Positions 9,104-18,487 of a stretch of DNA of 64,000 nucleotides are shown piece after piece (the stretch's first letter is position 1; every line of letters starts with the position of its first letter). The notes under the pieces were generated by a model, which had not been told where the DNA came from, did not search any database, and was given only the letters and a program-made list of their open reading frames with translations. This DNA is from Methanobacterium sp. (GTDB lineage: Archaea; Methanobacteriota; Methanobacteria; Methanobacteriales; Methanobacteriaceae): contig JASEIM010000010.1 of the NCBI GenBank assembly GCA_030017655.1, forward strand, positions 1-64,000, written 5' to 3'. The position numbers and the translations under genes were made by a program.

Positions 9104-9938
9104 TTCTTGTCTTAATGCTATTTAATCCACCACCCATTTTATAATTTAATTTTACTCTAATTTTATCACCTATATCTGCACTGATTTTTTTCGTGGGAAT
9201 AAGAAGTGCTGGATTAAACATGTCTGTTGGCCCACAAATTATATTATCAGTTAATAATGTTAAAGTGCTGATTTTAATTCCAGATACAATTCCTTTTCTA
9301 GAAATTACAAATTCTATAATTGCTTCTACATCTTCACTGATTTTGTTATTAAAGCTTATTTTGTTATATATTACAAAATCACTCATTATTTCATGATTAA
9401 GATTTTTTACACCTGTAAAACTATCATCATAACAGATATGGCAGGAATTCATATGAACTGCTTCAGCACCATTTATAATTCCTTTTGGAATAACTTCTCC
9501 ATTGCTTTTAAGGTATTTTAGAATGGAATTAAGTACTGGAACTTGTTCTTCATCAATTAAGGCCGTATCCAGCATTTCACAGATAATAACATCTGCTTTA
9601 TCCTTGAAAACTACTTCTTTTGCATCTTTATTAATTAGTGAAATATTTTCAAACGGTTTAACATTAAATTCAGCCATTTTTGCAGAATTTGGGTCTATTT
9701 CGACAGCATAAACAAAATTAGAGTAAAATGAGGCATAGATTGAAAGTATTCCGCACCCAGAACCTATATCATAAACAGTACCGTTAGCTTTTTCTTTAAT
9801 TGCTTCAAAAAATGCGGATAATCTCTCTTCATCAGATAAAAGATTAAAATGGTAGGGTGTAGTGCGCATCTTAAATTTTATTGAAGATAAATCTTCAAAA
9901 AGCAGCTTTTCGGCGCACATTTTACCATAAATTACCAT
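9087..9938 (-). CDS. Class I SAM-dependent methyltransferase, PRMT-like fold
   Basis: A 283-residue protein with a Rossmann methyltransferase domain: motif I YDIGSGCGILSIYAS (about residues 56-70), motif II YAVEIDPN, and a DVIICEMLDTALIDEEQVPVL segment that matches the double-E loop of protein arginine methyltransferases. The C-terminal half is beta-rich, again as in PRMTs. The substrate is not known; archaeal members are annotated only as RNA or protein methyltransferases. It is followed with a 17-nt overlap by the hydrogenase maturation protease. The start is uncertain: an in-frame ATG at 9920 is also possible, and neither has a strong ribosome-binding site. Confidence 0.8.
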   Translation of the reverse strand: MVIYGKMCAEKLLFEDLSSIKFKMRTTPYHFNLLSDEERLSAFFEAIKEKANGTVYDIGSGCGILSIYASFYSNFVYAVEIDPNSAKMAEFNVKPFENISLINKDAKEVVFKDKADVIICEMLDTALIDEEQVPVLNSILKYLKSNGEVIPKGIINGAEAVHMNSCHICYDDSFTGVKNLNHEIMSDFVIYNKISFNNKISEDVEAIIEFVISRKGIVSGIKISTLTLLTDNIICGPTDMFNPALLIPTKKISADIGDKIRVKLNYKMGGGLNSIKTRIEKIS

Positions 9939-9985
9939 GAGCTGAGTTCCATGGTTTGATAAATACTAGGTTTTAAAAAGTTAAT

Positions 9986-10432
9986 TTAAGGTGATATTGC
10001 ACTACCTGCACCAGATTTGTCGAGATCTAGAGATTTTCCGACAGCTGTGCTTGTAAGCCGTACATGTTCAACACCTTTGAGTCTCATTATTTTTTCTGAG
10101 AGTGTACGGATATATTTAACGTCTCCTTTAACGACTATAACTTCAAGACAGTGTTTGTCTGTCATGTGTACGTGCATAACTGCGTTAATGAAGTCTTTGT
10201 AATCATGCTGGATTTCTGTAAGGTCTTCCATTACACCAGTGTAATGATGGTCGTAGATTACTGCAATAATACCTATTCTTTCTCCTTCCATCTCATTCAT
10301 CCATTGATACCTTACTATGTAATCTTTTAAGGCATCTCTGATACCTTTTGATCTTGATTGGTATCCTCTGTCTTTTAATACCCCATCAAATTCATTTAAC
10401 AGCTTTTTTGGTAGTGACATACTAATTCTCAT
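9986..10432 (-). CDS. nikR: Nickel-responsive ribbon-helix-helix regulator NikR
   Basis: A 148-residue repressor. The N-terminal ribbon-helix-helix domain (MRISMSLPKKLLNEFD...SKGIRDALKDYIV) binds DNA. The C-terminal ACT-type domain carries the nickel ligands: His-His in YDHHYTGV, His residues in VMHVHMTDKH and the Cys of HCLEV. NikR tetramers bind operators when nickel is plentiful and shut off nickel uptake. A GGAGGG site lies upstream; the ATG at 10432 is preceded by an in-frame TTG at 10435, and either could serve. The upstream region holds a TATA-like box and two copies of an operator-like motif (separate entries), which suggests autoregulation. Confidence 0.94.
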   Translation of the reverse strand: MRISMSLPKKLLNEFDGVLKDRGYQSRSKGIRDALKDYIVRYQWMNEMEGERIGIIAVIYDHHYTGVMEDLTEIQHDYKDFINAVMHVHMTDKHCLEVIVVKGDVKYIRTLSEKIMRLKGVEHVRLTSTAVGKSLDLDKSGAGSAISP

Positions 10433-10478
10433 CAAAACTTTCCCTCCAATATTACTTTATTAATTTCATACGCTTTTC

Positions 10479-10530
10479 TACTATTTATACTTAATCATCG
10501 TAGAGCAATATTGCGCATATGAAACAATAT
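10479..10530. promoter_or_regulatory. nikR promoter and operator-like module, copy A
   Basis: Holds TACTATTTATACTT (10479-10492), which on the minus strand reads as a TATA-type box about 45 nt before the nikR start, and CAATATTGC-N7-AAACAATAT (10506-10530) just upstream of it. The same two parts recur exactly 106 bp away (copy B). Their position suggests binding of NikR or another regulator next to the promoter. The site is not the E. coli NikR operator sequence, so the assignment is inference. Confidence 0.55.
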
Positions 10531-10584
10531 TTATGCATATTATTCCGAAGAATAATATGATATAATACTATTTGATTGAGTTAT

Positions 10585-10636
10585 TACTATTTATACTTTG
10601 TCCTTGAGGAACAATATTGCTTTACTCAAACAATAT
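10585..10636. promoter_or_regulatory. Operator-like module, copy B
   Basis: Second copy of the module near nikR: TACTATTTATACTT at 10585-10598 and CAATATTGC-N7-AAACAATAT at 10612-10636. Both elements are offset by 106 bp from copy A, while the sequence between them has diverged. It lies between nikR and the divergent CBS-domain gene and could control either. Confidence 0.5.
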
Positions 10637-10753
10637 GTTAATTACTCAATCAGGAATAGGTAATATACAGGTAATAAAATAAAAAAAATTAAATCCCCAT
10701 AATTTTATAACTATAATATAATATTAACGCAGTGCAAAATTTGGAGTGATAAT

Positions 10754-11155
10754 ATGGAAGTAAGAGAAGCAATGAATAGTGGTGTTATAGCGATTAATCA
10801 GGATACACAACCTCTTGAAGCATTTGAAAAGATGTACAGAACAGGAGTAAGAAGACTTTTTGTCGTGGATGAAGATGGAAATCCTATTGGTGTGATCTCT
10901 TACCTTGACCTTGTAGGCATACTAGGAACTCTTAAGCCAAGTTCTAAAACTTCAAATAATTTAATCATTGAAGATATAATGTCAGAAGATATCATTTCCA
11001 TCTCTGCAGACGATAAAATTGAAGATGCCGCAAATTTAATGTTAAGAGCTGATGTATCAGGTTTACTGGTTCTGGAAGACGAAAAACCTGTTGGTGTCAT
11101 CACAAAAACAGATATATGCAGACTGGTGGCTGCTGAAATATTAGTTCCACAATAA
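10754..11155 (+). CDS. CBS-domain pair protein
   Basis: A stand-alone Bateman module of 133 residues with two CBS domains (about residues 1-58 and 70-130). Each has the usual VDEDGNPIGVIS or LEDEKPVGVIT strand and a following helix. Such pairs bind adenosyl nucleotides or S-adenosylmethionine and act as energy or metabolite sensors. A clear site, GGAGTGAT, lies 3 nt before the ATG, which shows the preferred spacing in this genome. It is divergent from nikR across about 320 bp that hold the duplicated operator-like modules. No target can be named. Confidence 0.88.
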   Translation: MEVREAMNSGVIAINQDTQPLEAFEKMYRTGVRRLFVVDEDGNPIGVISYLDLVGILGTLKPSSKTSNNLIIEDIMSEDIISISADDKIEDAANLMLRADVSGLLVLEDEKPVGVITKTDICRLVAAEILVPQ

Positions 11156-11280
11156 GTTATACTCTTTTTCAATAATTTTTAAATTTTTTAATCAAATTTT
11201 AATTACTATTTGTGCTTCAATTATCAGATAATTAGTTTTTAAAGACATTTAAAAATAGAATTAATAAATAAAATTAAGAA

Positions 11281-11354
<74 letters not shown>

Positions 11355-11356
11355 GA

Positions 11357-11430
11357 TGCGGCGTCCGGGATTTGAACCCGGGTCACTGGCGTGGCAGGCC
11401 AGAGTCTTAACCAGACTGGACTAACGCCGC
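11357..11430 (-). tRNA. tRNA-Gly (anticodon GCC)
   Basis: Acceptor stem GCGGCGT/ACGCCGC, anticodon stem CTGGC/GCCAG with loop CTGCCAC (anticodon GCC), T arm with GGTTCAAATCC, discriminator A, no encoded CCA and no intron. It lies directly upstream of tRNA-Gly(TCC) and is probably cotranscribed with it. Confidence 0.93.
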
Positions 11431-11544
11431 ATACCATGATTTTATGTTCATAGTATATAAACATTTAGGTTATGATAATAGATGTCCAATAGCAGTAATA
11501 TTGATTATTTAAACATAAAATTATTTTTAATGATTTTTTTAATA

Positions 11545-12648
11545 TTACAGCCATTTTTTTCTTTTAAAATATATTAACATAATTACTGGAATAACGAACA
11601 TTACAATTAATACTTCTGAAAATATTAGAGGTATAGAAATTTTGGTAATCATGTTCTGAAAATTCATTCCAAAAAATCCAGTAATAAAAGTTAAAGGAAC
11701 AAAAATCACTGAAATTATAGTTAATAATCTTACAATTTCATTTAAATTATTGCTCATACTTGAAAGGTAGGTATCCAGCATCCCTGATGTTGTGTCTCTA
11801 AAGATATCTAACATATCTGAAACCTGAGCACTATGATCATACACATCTCGTAAATATAAATTTGTTGTATCTCCGATTAAAGAAAAATTACTGGTTTTTA
11901 GGGTACTTGTCATCTCTTTTAATGGCCAGATGGATTTTCTAAGGGTTATTATATCTCTTTTTAGTTTATTAATTGAATTTAAAGTTTTTTTACTTGTACC
12001 ATCAATTAATTCTTTTTCAATGGAATCTATTCTGTCATCTATATCTTCAAGGATGATAAAATAACTGTCCACAATTGTATCTAAAAGAGAATAAAGAAGG
12101 AAGTCAGCATCATTATTTCTTATTATACTTTCTTTTATACTAATTTTATTTGTAATAAGGTCAAATATCTCGCTTTTTTCATCCTGAAAAGAGATAACAA
12201 AATTTTTTCCCAGAATAAGACTTATCTGCTTTATAATTATTTCAGATTTTGATTTGTTAAATGATTTTAAAACCAGATATAAATAATCATCGTATTCTTC
12301 TATTTTGGGACGTTGATCTGTGTTTATATCCTCCAGAACTAAAGGATGTAAATTAAAACATTTTCCTATTTCCTGTATTTCAATATATGAAAATCCATTT
12401 ATTTTTATCCATTTTATTGTATCTTCTTTTTTAAATTTCCGGCATTTCTCAAATCTATCTCTCTTAAATAGCTCTTTGTTATATTCGATTAAAGTAATTT
12501 CGGATTCTATGGTTTCGATACCATCAAAGATTAATGATCCTGAATCTGGACCAATCTCGTTAGATTTTGTACGCATAGGTTTCATTTTGGTCAATATCAA
12601 TTTTTGTAATAATATGTATTTATTCATTATTAATGCCTTAAAAGGCAT
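11545..12648 (-). CDS. corA: CorA-family divalent cation channel
   Basis: A 367-residue CorA/Mrs2-type magnesium or cobalt channel. The long N-terminal cytoplasmic funnel (to about residue 300) ends in a coiled-coil stalk. Two C-terminal membrane helices (about 305-325 and 337-357) are joined by the family GMN motif (FFGMNFQNM). The basic tail KRKKWL is typical. The first 25 residues are poorly conserved in style and no start has a strong ribosome-binding site; ATGs at 12627 and 12582 are alternatives. No obvious operon partner. The GMN motif and topology make the family firm; ion preference cannot be read. Confidence 0.92.
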   Translation of the reverse strand: MPFKALIMNKYILLQKLILTKMKPMRTKSNEIGPDSGSLIFDGIETIESEITLIEYNKELFKRDRFEKCRKFKKEDTIKWIKINGFSYIEIQEIGKCFNLHPLVLEDINTDQRPKIEEYDDYLYLVLKSFNKSKSEIIIKQISLILGKNFVISFQDEKSEIFDLITNKISIKESIIRNNDADFLLYSLLDTIVDSYFIILEDIDDRIDSIEKELIDGTSKKTLNSINKLKRDIITLRKSIWPLKEMTSTLKTSNFSLIGDTTNLYLRDVYDHSAQVSDMLDIFRDTTSGMLDTYLSSMSNNLNEIVRLLTIISVIFVPLTFITGFFGMNFQNMITKISIPLIFSEVLIVMFVIPVIMLIYFKRKKWL

Positions 12649-13072
12649 AACTCAATTATTTTCAAAAGATCTAAGAAATAGCATTGGAGTGATATCTATT
12701 TCTCTTTTTAAAAATAGAGATAGGAATCTGAATTACAACCTTTTTAACTAAAAATAAGATATCTCTTTAACAATCTTCCAAAATTGACTTTTTTATAGTA
12801 TTATGAAATATTTGTTAATTGTTATAATGTCCTTATTTCGTATTTTATAGCTTGAAATCCATTATAAAACCTAAATTATGGATATTTAATAATAATATTA
12901 AAATTTAGTTGAAAATCATCTTTTAAAAAATAATATCAAAACATTTATATATTGTCAATTGAAAATTACTTCCGATTTGATAAAATAATACATTTACTAT
13001 TCGATAATGAAATTGAAAAGATAGAATTGTATATTGTTGTTAATATCCTATTAAATAAAGCAGAGGCTTAAA
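12649..13072. other. Intergenic region with promoter for the DASS gene
   Basis: A 424-bp AT-rich stretch without a credible gene. A TATA-like TTTATATA at about 12944-12951, preceded by an A-rich stretch, could drive the transporter gene at 13073, giving a leader of roughly 100 nt. No repeat, tRNA or conserved hairpin was recognised here. Confidence 0.4.
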
Positions 13073-14452
13073 ATGAATATAAATATAAAGAAATTAGGAA
13101 TGCCACTGGCAATAATTGCTTTTATAGTTATAATGCTAATTCCAATGAATGGTTTATCTCCTGCAGGGCATGCAGCAATTGCGTTGCTCATATTCGCTGT
13201 AATTATGTGGGCGACTGAGGCTGTACATTTAGCTGTTACTTCTTTAATTATATTGTTTATACAGCCCATTATTCAAGTTCAAAGTTTTGATAAAGCCGTG
13301 ATTGGTTTTGCAAACCCCATTATATTCCTCATGATCGGTGGATTTATTATTGCAGAGGCTATACGAAAAAGTGGTCTAGCACAGCGTATGACTTATGCAA
13401 TGCTCAATAAGGTAGGAATTACACCGGGTAGAAGCCTCTTAGTCGCTGTATTTTCAACTGGAATTCTTTCCGCTTGGATTGAAAACGTTGTAGCATTTGC
13501 CATGCTCCTTCCAATCATAAAGGAAATAATACCGCTAATGGGGGCTAATGACCCTGAAAAGGGTAATAGTAATTTTGCTAAAGCCATGGTACTTGGGGCT
13601 TCTTACGGTTCACTGGCTGGTGGATTTGGGACAGAGATAGGGACAGCTCCAAACTTAATGGCAGCTGCATATACTGGAATTCCATTTGCACAATGGATGA
13701 TATTTGGTTTTCCACTTGCCATTGCAATGATGTTTGTGATCTGGCTACTTTTAGGAAAATTCTTTAAACCAGAAGTGGAAGGAATAATCGGTGGAAAAGA
13801 AACTATAACTTATAAAATGGAAGCATTAGGCTCAATGTCAAGAAATGAGAAAGTAGCATTAAGTATACTGCTGTTTACAATATTTCTCTGGATTACTGCG
13901 AGTTATACAGGTTTAAACAGTTATTCAGTTGCTTTAATTGGGGCAGTACTCTTCTTTATATTGGGTATTGTTGATTGGAGAGATGCACAGACAAACGTGG
14001 ATTGGGGTTTAATAATCTTCTTCGGGGGAGCACTCTCATTAGGGGCTGCTCTACTAAACACTGGAGCTGCGGCATGGTTAATAAATGATTTGGTGGCTAT
14101 GCTTGGAAGTGACCCCTCAATATTACTCATAACAATTGTCTTAATGATAATTGCAGTCAGCATAACGCAAGTAATGTCCAATATCGCTTTAGCAGCAATA
14201 CTGGTACCATTATCAGTCACTCTCGCACAGGCTCAACAACAACCAGTTGGAATATACGCGGTACCAGTAGCAATAGCCTGTTCATTATCATTCATGTTAC
14301 CAATGGCCGATCCAACCGTTGCCATGGCATATGGAACAGGATATGTAAAAATCAAAGAAATACTAAAAGCAGGGATTCCATTAATAATAATAGGAATTAT
14401 TCTAGCCATCACAGTACTATTTAATCCTCTTATAAGACCATTCTTAGGATAA
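13073..14452 (+). CDS. SLC13/DASS-family anion transporter
   Basis: A 459-residue integral membrane protein with about 11-12 hydrophobic segments. It matches the divalent anion:Na+ symporter (DASS, SLC13) family. The two signature regions are IENVVAFAMLLPII with the following GASYGSLAGGFGTEIGTAPN, and the second-half VMSNIALAAILVPLSV with CSLSFMLPMADPTVAMAYGTGYV. Family members import sulfate, dicarboxylates or phosphate; the substrate is not clear from sequence, and sulfate or a dicarboxylate would be useful to a methanogen. The genes that follow on the same strand are a cation exchanger and a Usp. Confidence 0.9.
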   Translation: MNINIKKLGMPLAIIAFIVIMLIPMNGLSPAGHAAIALLIFAVIMWATEAVHLAVTSLIILFIQPIIQVQSFDKAVIGFANPIIFLMIGGFIIAEAIRKSGLAQRMTYAMLNKVGITPGRSLLVAVFSTGILSAWIENVVAFAMLLPIIKEIIPLMGANDPEKGNSNFAKAMVLGASYGSLAGGFGTEIGTAPNLMAAAYTGIPFAQWMIFGFPLAIAMMFVIWLLLGKFFKPEVEGIIGGKETITYKMEALGSMSRNEKVALSILLFTIFLWITASYTGLNSYSVALIGAVLFFILGIVDWRDAQTNVDWGLIIFFGGALSLGAALLNTGAAAWLINDLVAMLGSDPSILLITIVLMIIAVSITQVMSNIALAAILVPLSVTLAQAQQQPVGIYAVPVAIACSLSFMLPMADPTVAMAYGTGYVKIKEILKAGIPLIIIGIILAITVLFNPLIRPFLG

Positions 14453-14619
14453 TTAGAATTATATATCCTACAATATTTTTTATGGATAAATTCATTGGTA
14501 AATTGAGAATTTATATTTCAACCAACCAATTTTTAGAAAAATTAATAAAGATCATATTAAATATTTATTTGTTCGATACATTTATAAAAGGTAAAAGGCA
14601 ACATTCTTCCGGTGAGTTT

Positions 14620-15627
14620 ATGGAAATATTTTTATTCGCATTAATCGGTATTTTAATCATCTCTTTAATTATAGTGATAAAATCAGCAGACATATTCGTT
14701 GACAACTTAGTTGAAATAGGTACTTTAGTGGGAATATCTCAGATAATACTTGGTGTTACAGCATCAGCTATTGGAACATCTTTACCTGAGTTTGGTTCTG
14801 CAATGATAGCTACTTTAAGCGGTAGTACGGATATAGGGGTTGGATGTGTAATTGGATCCAATATATGGAATATTGCAGGAATATTAGGTATTTCAGCAAC
14901 ATTTGCAGGAGTTATTAGGACTAGTCCTAAAGGATTAACCCGAGATGGGCTGGTAACTCTTGCTACAGCATTTATTCTTATATTCTTCATGCTTTTTGGG
15001 GATATTGGTAAAATAGCAGCCGTTGTTTTTATAATAGTCTATGCATTTTATCTTAGAGCCTTAATAAAGTCTCAAAAAGAAGAAACTGCTGAAAATGATG
15101 AAAAACAAATTGAAATTAAGCCAGAAAATGAGTCTAAGGTTAAAGAAGGCTCATTTATATCAAAACTTAAAACAATCAGTCCTAAAACGTATTTATGGAC
15201 TGTAATTGGACTTGCAGGATTAATAGTAGGTTGTAGATTATTAGTATACAGCGGAGTGGAAATTGGAAAAATATTAGGCATTCCTGAAATGATTATGGGA
15301 CTCTTTACACTTGCTATTGGAACAAGTATACCCGAACTTGTTGTTACTTTTTCATCTGCTATGAAAGGATTGCATGATTTATCAATAGGGACTGTTCTTG
15401 GAAGTAACACATTTAATATTATGATAGGTATCGGGTTGCCTGCTCTAATTATGAATGTGCCTGTAGAACCTCTCTCACTTACCTTTGATGCTCCAGCAAT
15501 GATTTTTGTCACAATATTAGTGCTTTTACTCATTAGAAGAGGCATGAAACTTACCAGAATTGATGGAATCATATTAATGGCAACTTATATAACATATGCG
15601 GTTATAAGAATAGGATTTTTAGGGTGA
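14620..15627 (+). CDS. CaCA-family calcium/cation:sodium antiporter (YrbG type)
   Basis: A 335-residue exchanger with two homologous halves of five membrane segments. Each half has an alpha repeat: GVTASAIGTSLPEFGSAMIA and TLAIGTSIPELVVTFSSAMK, including the ion-binding Glu of the PE pair. A charged cytoplasmic loop (Glu- and Lys-rich, about residues 150-185) lies between the halves. I start at the ATG at 14620, which has GGTGAG a few nt upstream; an upstream in-frame ATG (14482) would add 46 residues without the family pattern. The Usp gene starts 4 nt after its stop, so the two are probably cotranscribed. Confidence 0.9.
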   Translation: MEIFLFALIGILIISLIIVIKSADIFVDNLVEIGTLVGISQIILGVTASAIGTSLPEFGSAMIATLSGSTDIGVGCVIGSNIWNIAGILGISATFAGVIRTSPKGLTRDGLVTLATAFILIFFMLFGDIGKIAAVVFIIVYAFYLRALIKSQKEETAENDEKQIEIKPENESKVKEGSFISKLKTISPKTYLWTVIGLAGLIVGCRLLVYSGVEIGKILGIPEMIMGLFTLAIGTSIPELVVTFSSAMKGLHDLSIGTVLGSNTFNIMIGIGLPALIMNVPVEPLSLTFDAPAMIFVTILVLLLIRRGMKLTRIDGIILMATYITYAVIRIGFLG

Positions 15628-15631
15628 TTAA

Positions 15632-16087
15632 ATGTATAAAAAAATATTGGTAACAAGTAGCGGCGAATATCTGGATGAAATAATTGAACATACTCTAGAT
15701 CTGATAAATGAAAGAGGAATAGAAGTTATTGGTCTTTATGTAGCAGATAATTCTGCACCGTTCTTAACTCCCAAAAAAGTTAGGCAAATGATGGTTGATG
15801 AACTTAAACAAAGAGGAAAAGAAATTTTAGACAGTATGGAAAAAGAATTCAGCGAACCTGCTCATTGTAAAATTAATTTTAGACCTATGCTTGTTGAAGG
15901 AGACCCAGCAGAACAGATCATTAAAATTGCTGGAGAGGAGGACGTTGATGTTATTGTTATGGGTACAGGGAAAAGCAAAATAGACAAGCATTTACTTGGA
16001 AGCGTATCTGAAAAAGTAGTACACTCTGCTCCATGTACAATACTCTTGATAAGGTCAAAACATAAACCTTTAGAACAAATTAAATGA
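15632..16087 (+). CDS. Universal stress protein (UspA family)
   Basis: A 151-residue single-domain Usp. The N-terminal strand MYKKILVTSSGEYL and the C-terminal nucleotide-binding motif VMGTGKSKIDKHLLGSVSEKV (G-x2-G-x9-G-S) mark the ATP-binding class. It begins 4 nt after the cation antiporter gene. In archaea and bacteria, Usp genes are often paired with transporters, which they are thought to regulate, so control of the exchanger is a reasonable inference. Length and motif are standard. Confidence 0.92.
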   Translation: MYKKILVTSSGEYLDEIIEHTLDLINERGIEVIGLYVADNSAPFLTPKKVRQMMVDELKQRGKEILDSMEKEFSEPAHCKINFRPMLVEGDPAEQIIKIAGEEDVDVIVMGTGKSKIDKHLLGSVSEKVVHSAPCTILLIRSKHKPLEQIK

Positions 16088-16133
16088 GTTTATCTAAAGT
16101 AGAGGTAAATCATTTATTTTTTTTAATTTTGTA

Positions 16134-17654
16134 TTAATTTTCAAGCGATTTTTCAATTATTGTTAAATCAACATTATCTTCAACAATTTCTGCAAGTCTA
16201 TCAATTGAAAATTTCTTCAGATTTTCAAAGTTATCTTCATTAAAACCAAGGGCATCAAGACCATTTTTAACCCTTAGATAATCTGTAAATACTCTTCTAA
16301 ACTTAAAATTATGAAATATGCCGTGTAGATAAGTTCCCATCACATAATCTTCCATTGCACCATCATATCTGGATGAAGGATGATTTCCACATCCCTGGGT
16401 AATTTTAAACATAGGTTTAGATTCTCCGAGAATAGTGAGGCCCTCATGGAGCTCGTATCCATTTACAGAGCTTCCTTTAATGCTTTTAAACATTCCATTT
16501 CCAATAATATCAGCTTTACTTTGAGTTACTATTTTATCAATTCTTTCAAATCGGGTTTTCGCATCTAAAAGACCTATTCCTTTAACACTACCATATTTAG
16601 ATTCTTTAAATGTTTTATCAATGATTTTAGTTCCAAGAATCTGGTATCCTCCACAAATTCCAAAAACAGGAATTTCAAGTGCTAAATTAGCTATTTCATC
16701 TGTGAATCCTGCCTCATTTAAAGCCACCATGTCATTTATAGTATTTCTGGTTCCTGGAATGACTAAAGCATCAACCTTACCCATTTCATCTCCCATCTCA
16801 ATTAGTTTAATACCTACATCTGGTTCATATTCCAGAGGATCAATATCGGTGAAATTGGATATTCTGGGGAGTCTCATAACTCCAATATTTATTTTTTCAT
16901 TTTTACTGTATTTTCGCTCTGAAAGAGAAGCAGAATCTTCTTCTGGAAGTTTGAGGCTTTCATCATAGGGCATGACACCGAGAACTGGCACACCTACAAT
17001 TTCTTCAATCTGACGAATACCTGGAATTAATATATCAAGATTGCCCCTGAACTTGTTAATTATAATTCCCTTTATTCGTTTTCTGTATTTTTCTTCAAGA
17101 AGAGAGAATGTTCCTGCAATTGATGCAAAAACTCCTCCTCTGTCTATATCGGCAACTAAAATAACATCTGCATCTGCCATTTCAGCTATTTTCATATTTG
17201 CCAGGTCTTTATCCTGCATGTTAATCTCTGCAGGTGATCCTGCCCCTTCTATCACTATTATGTCATATTCTTTCTTTAAAGATTCAAGGGACTCATTTAT
17301 AGCCTTTAATGCATTTTTTCTAAATTTGTTCTGGTAATCATAGAAATTCATATCGTGCACGGGCTTCCCATGAACTATCACCTGGGAAATGAAGTCTTCT
17401 TTTGGTTTAAGGAGAATTGGATTCATATGATATGAAGGATCAACTCCTGCAGCTTCTGCTTGGAGCACCTGAGCGACTGCAATTTCAGCATTTTCTTTTG
17501 TTGTATATGAATTAAGGGACATGTTCTGAGATTTAAAAGGAGCAACTTTATATCCTCTTTTTGAAAATATTCTGCAAAGTGCTGCAACAACAACACTTTT
17601 TCCCGCATTTGATGATGTTCCCTGAACCATAATTGTTTTATTTTTAGAACCCAA
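16134..17654 (-). CDS. cobQ: Cobyric acid synthase (adenosylcobyric acid amidotransferase)
   Basis: A 506-residue glutamine-dependent amidase of the cobalamin pathway that amidates four side-chain carboxylates (b, d, e and g). The N-terminal dethiobiotin-synthetase-like domain has VQGTSSNAGKSVVVAALCR (about residues 10-28). The C-terminal class I glutaminase has Cys in FGICGGYQILG and His in GTYLHGIFHN. The start is TTG, with GGAGG 7 nt upstream. Corrinoids are essential here for the methyltransferases of methanogenesis and for the methionine synthase encoded further along. It stands alone on the minus strand. Confidence 0.95.
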   Translation of the reverse strand: MGSKNKTIMVQGTSSNAGKSVVVAALCRIFSKRGYKVAPFKSQNMSLNSYTTKENAEIAVAQVLQAEAAGVDPSYHMNPILLKPKEDFISQVIVHGKPVHDMNFYDYQNKFRKNALKAINESLESLKKEYDIIVIEGAGSPAEINMQDKDLANMKIAEMADADVILVADIDRGGVFASIAGTFSLLEEKYRKRIKGIIINKFRGNLDILIPGIRQIEEIVGVPVLGVMPYDESLKLPEEDSASLSERKYSKNEKINIGVMRLPRISNFTDIDPLEYEPDVGIKLIEMGDEMGKVDALVIPGTRNTINDMVALNEAGFTDEIANLALEIPVFGICGGYQILGTKIIDKTFKESKYGSVKGIGLLDAKTRFERIDKIVTQSKADIIGNGMFKSIKGSSVNGYELHEGLTILGESKPMFKITQGCGNHPSSRYDGAMEDYVMGTYLHGIFHNFKFRRVFTDYLRVKNGLDALGFNEDNFENLKKFSIDRLAEIVEDNVDLTIIEKSLEN

Positions 17655-17856
17655 TATCCTGCCTCCACCAAGTATAATGATATTTAGAATTTATATTAGT
17701 AATGAGTTTTTATTCTCATAAATAAAGTTATTTTAATTAGTAAAATTGTCTAAATTAAGTAATTTATTATGCTATAATTTACATATAATTATTACATATT
17801 TGATATAATATCAACTATAAATTTGATCTAAACTTTAGGTATAAGAGGAGTTCATT

Positions 17857-18114
17857 ATGATGGGTAAAAGATTAGAAATACCTAAAACTTTATCTCGAAC
17901 TGAAAACCAGTTTTTTGAAGAACTAAAGAATTTTAAAGGGGAAGATGTAACTATAAATCTCCTAAATGGCCATACTATGCGTGTAAAAGTGCTGGCTATT
18001 GAATTTAACAACATGCATTTTATCGTGGAACATACTGATGGAGTCAAGGAAATAATTCGAGGAGAAGCTATCCAAAGTGTTAGACTTGGAACAAAAATCG
18101 AAAAAGAACAGTAA
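17857..18114 (+). CDS. Small Sm/LSm-like protein
   Basis: An 85-residue protein. After a basic N-terminus it reads FFEELKNFKGEDVTINLLNGHTMRVKVLAIEFNNMHFIVEHTDGVKEIIRGEAIQSVRL. This follows the Sm1 pattern (L-x-x-F-x-G-x-x-V-x-V-x-L-x-N-G) and an Sm2-like end (I-R-G-x-x-I). Archaeal Sm-like proteins form rings that bind U-rich RNA. It is not one of the standard SmAP1 sequences, so it may be a divergent relative. It is a single gene before the Lon gene. The assignment rests on pattern alone. Confidence 0.6.
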   Translation: MMGKRLEIPKTLSRTENQFFEELKNFKGEDVTINLLNGHTMRVKVLAIEFNNMHFIVEHTDGVKEIIRGEAIQSVRLGTKIEKEQ

Positions 18115-18487
18115 TTTAAATTTAATCTTTTATTATGTTTATAAATTAATTTTTCTTAAATATTAAGTCATTAATAATTCCATGTTTAAGTTTAAATAAC
18201 TTAAAATTATAATACAGAATTATATACCCATAATTTTAAATAGTATCAACCTTAATTATATAGGTACAAGCAAAAAATAATTAAATAGGTATAAATAGAT
18301 AATTCACCATTAAACAGTAAACATAATTGATTTTAAATAATGTAGCTTTAATTTTTAAAAAAATACTATAAACTAAAAGCGAAAAGTAGATATTTATATA
18401 TAACAATAGTATATATTAAATAATTTAATTATAAGATATGATTAAGTTGATTTTTATAGAATATCAAATAGGAGGTTGTCATTAATC
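18115..18487. promoter_or_regulatory. Leader and promoter region of lonB
   Basis: A 373-bp, very AT-rich stretch without a gene. CGAAAAG followed by TTTATATA at 18393-18400 looks like an archaeal BRE plus TATA box. Transcription would then start near 18425 and leave a leader of about 60 nt before the GGAGGT site of lonB (18471-18476). Confidence 0.5.

Noticed and set aside
14482..14619. Upstream extension of the CaCA antiporter
   Set aside because: The 46 extra residues do not match the family N-terminus, and the ATG at 14620 has a good GGTGAG site.
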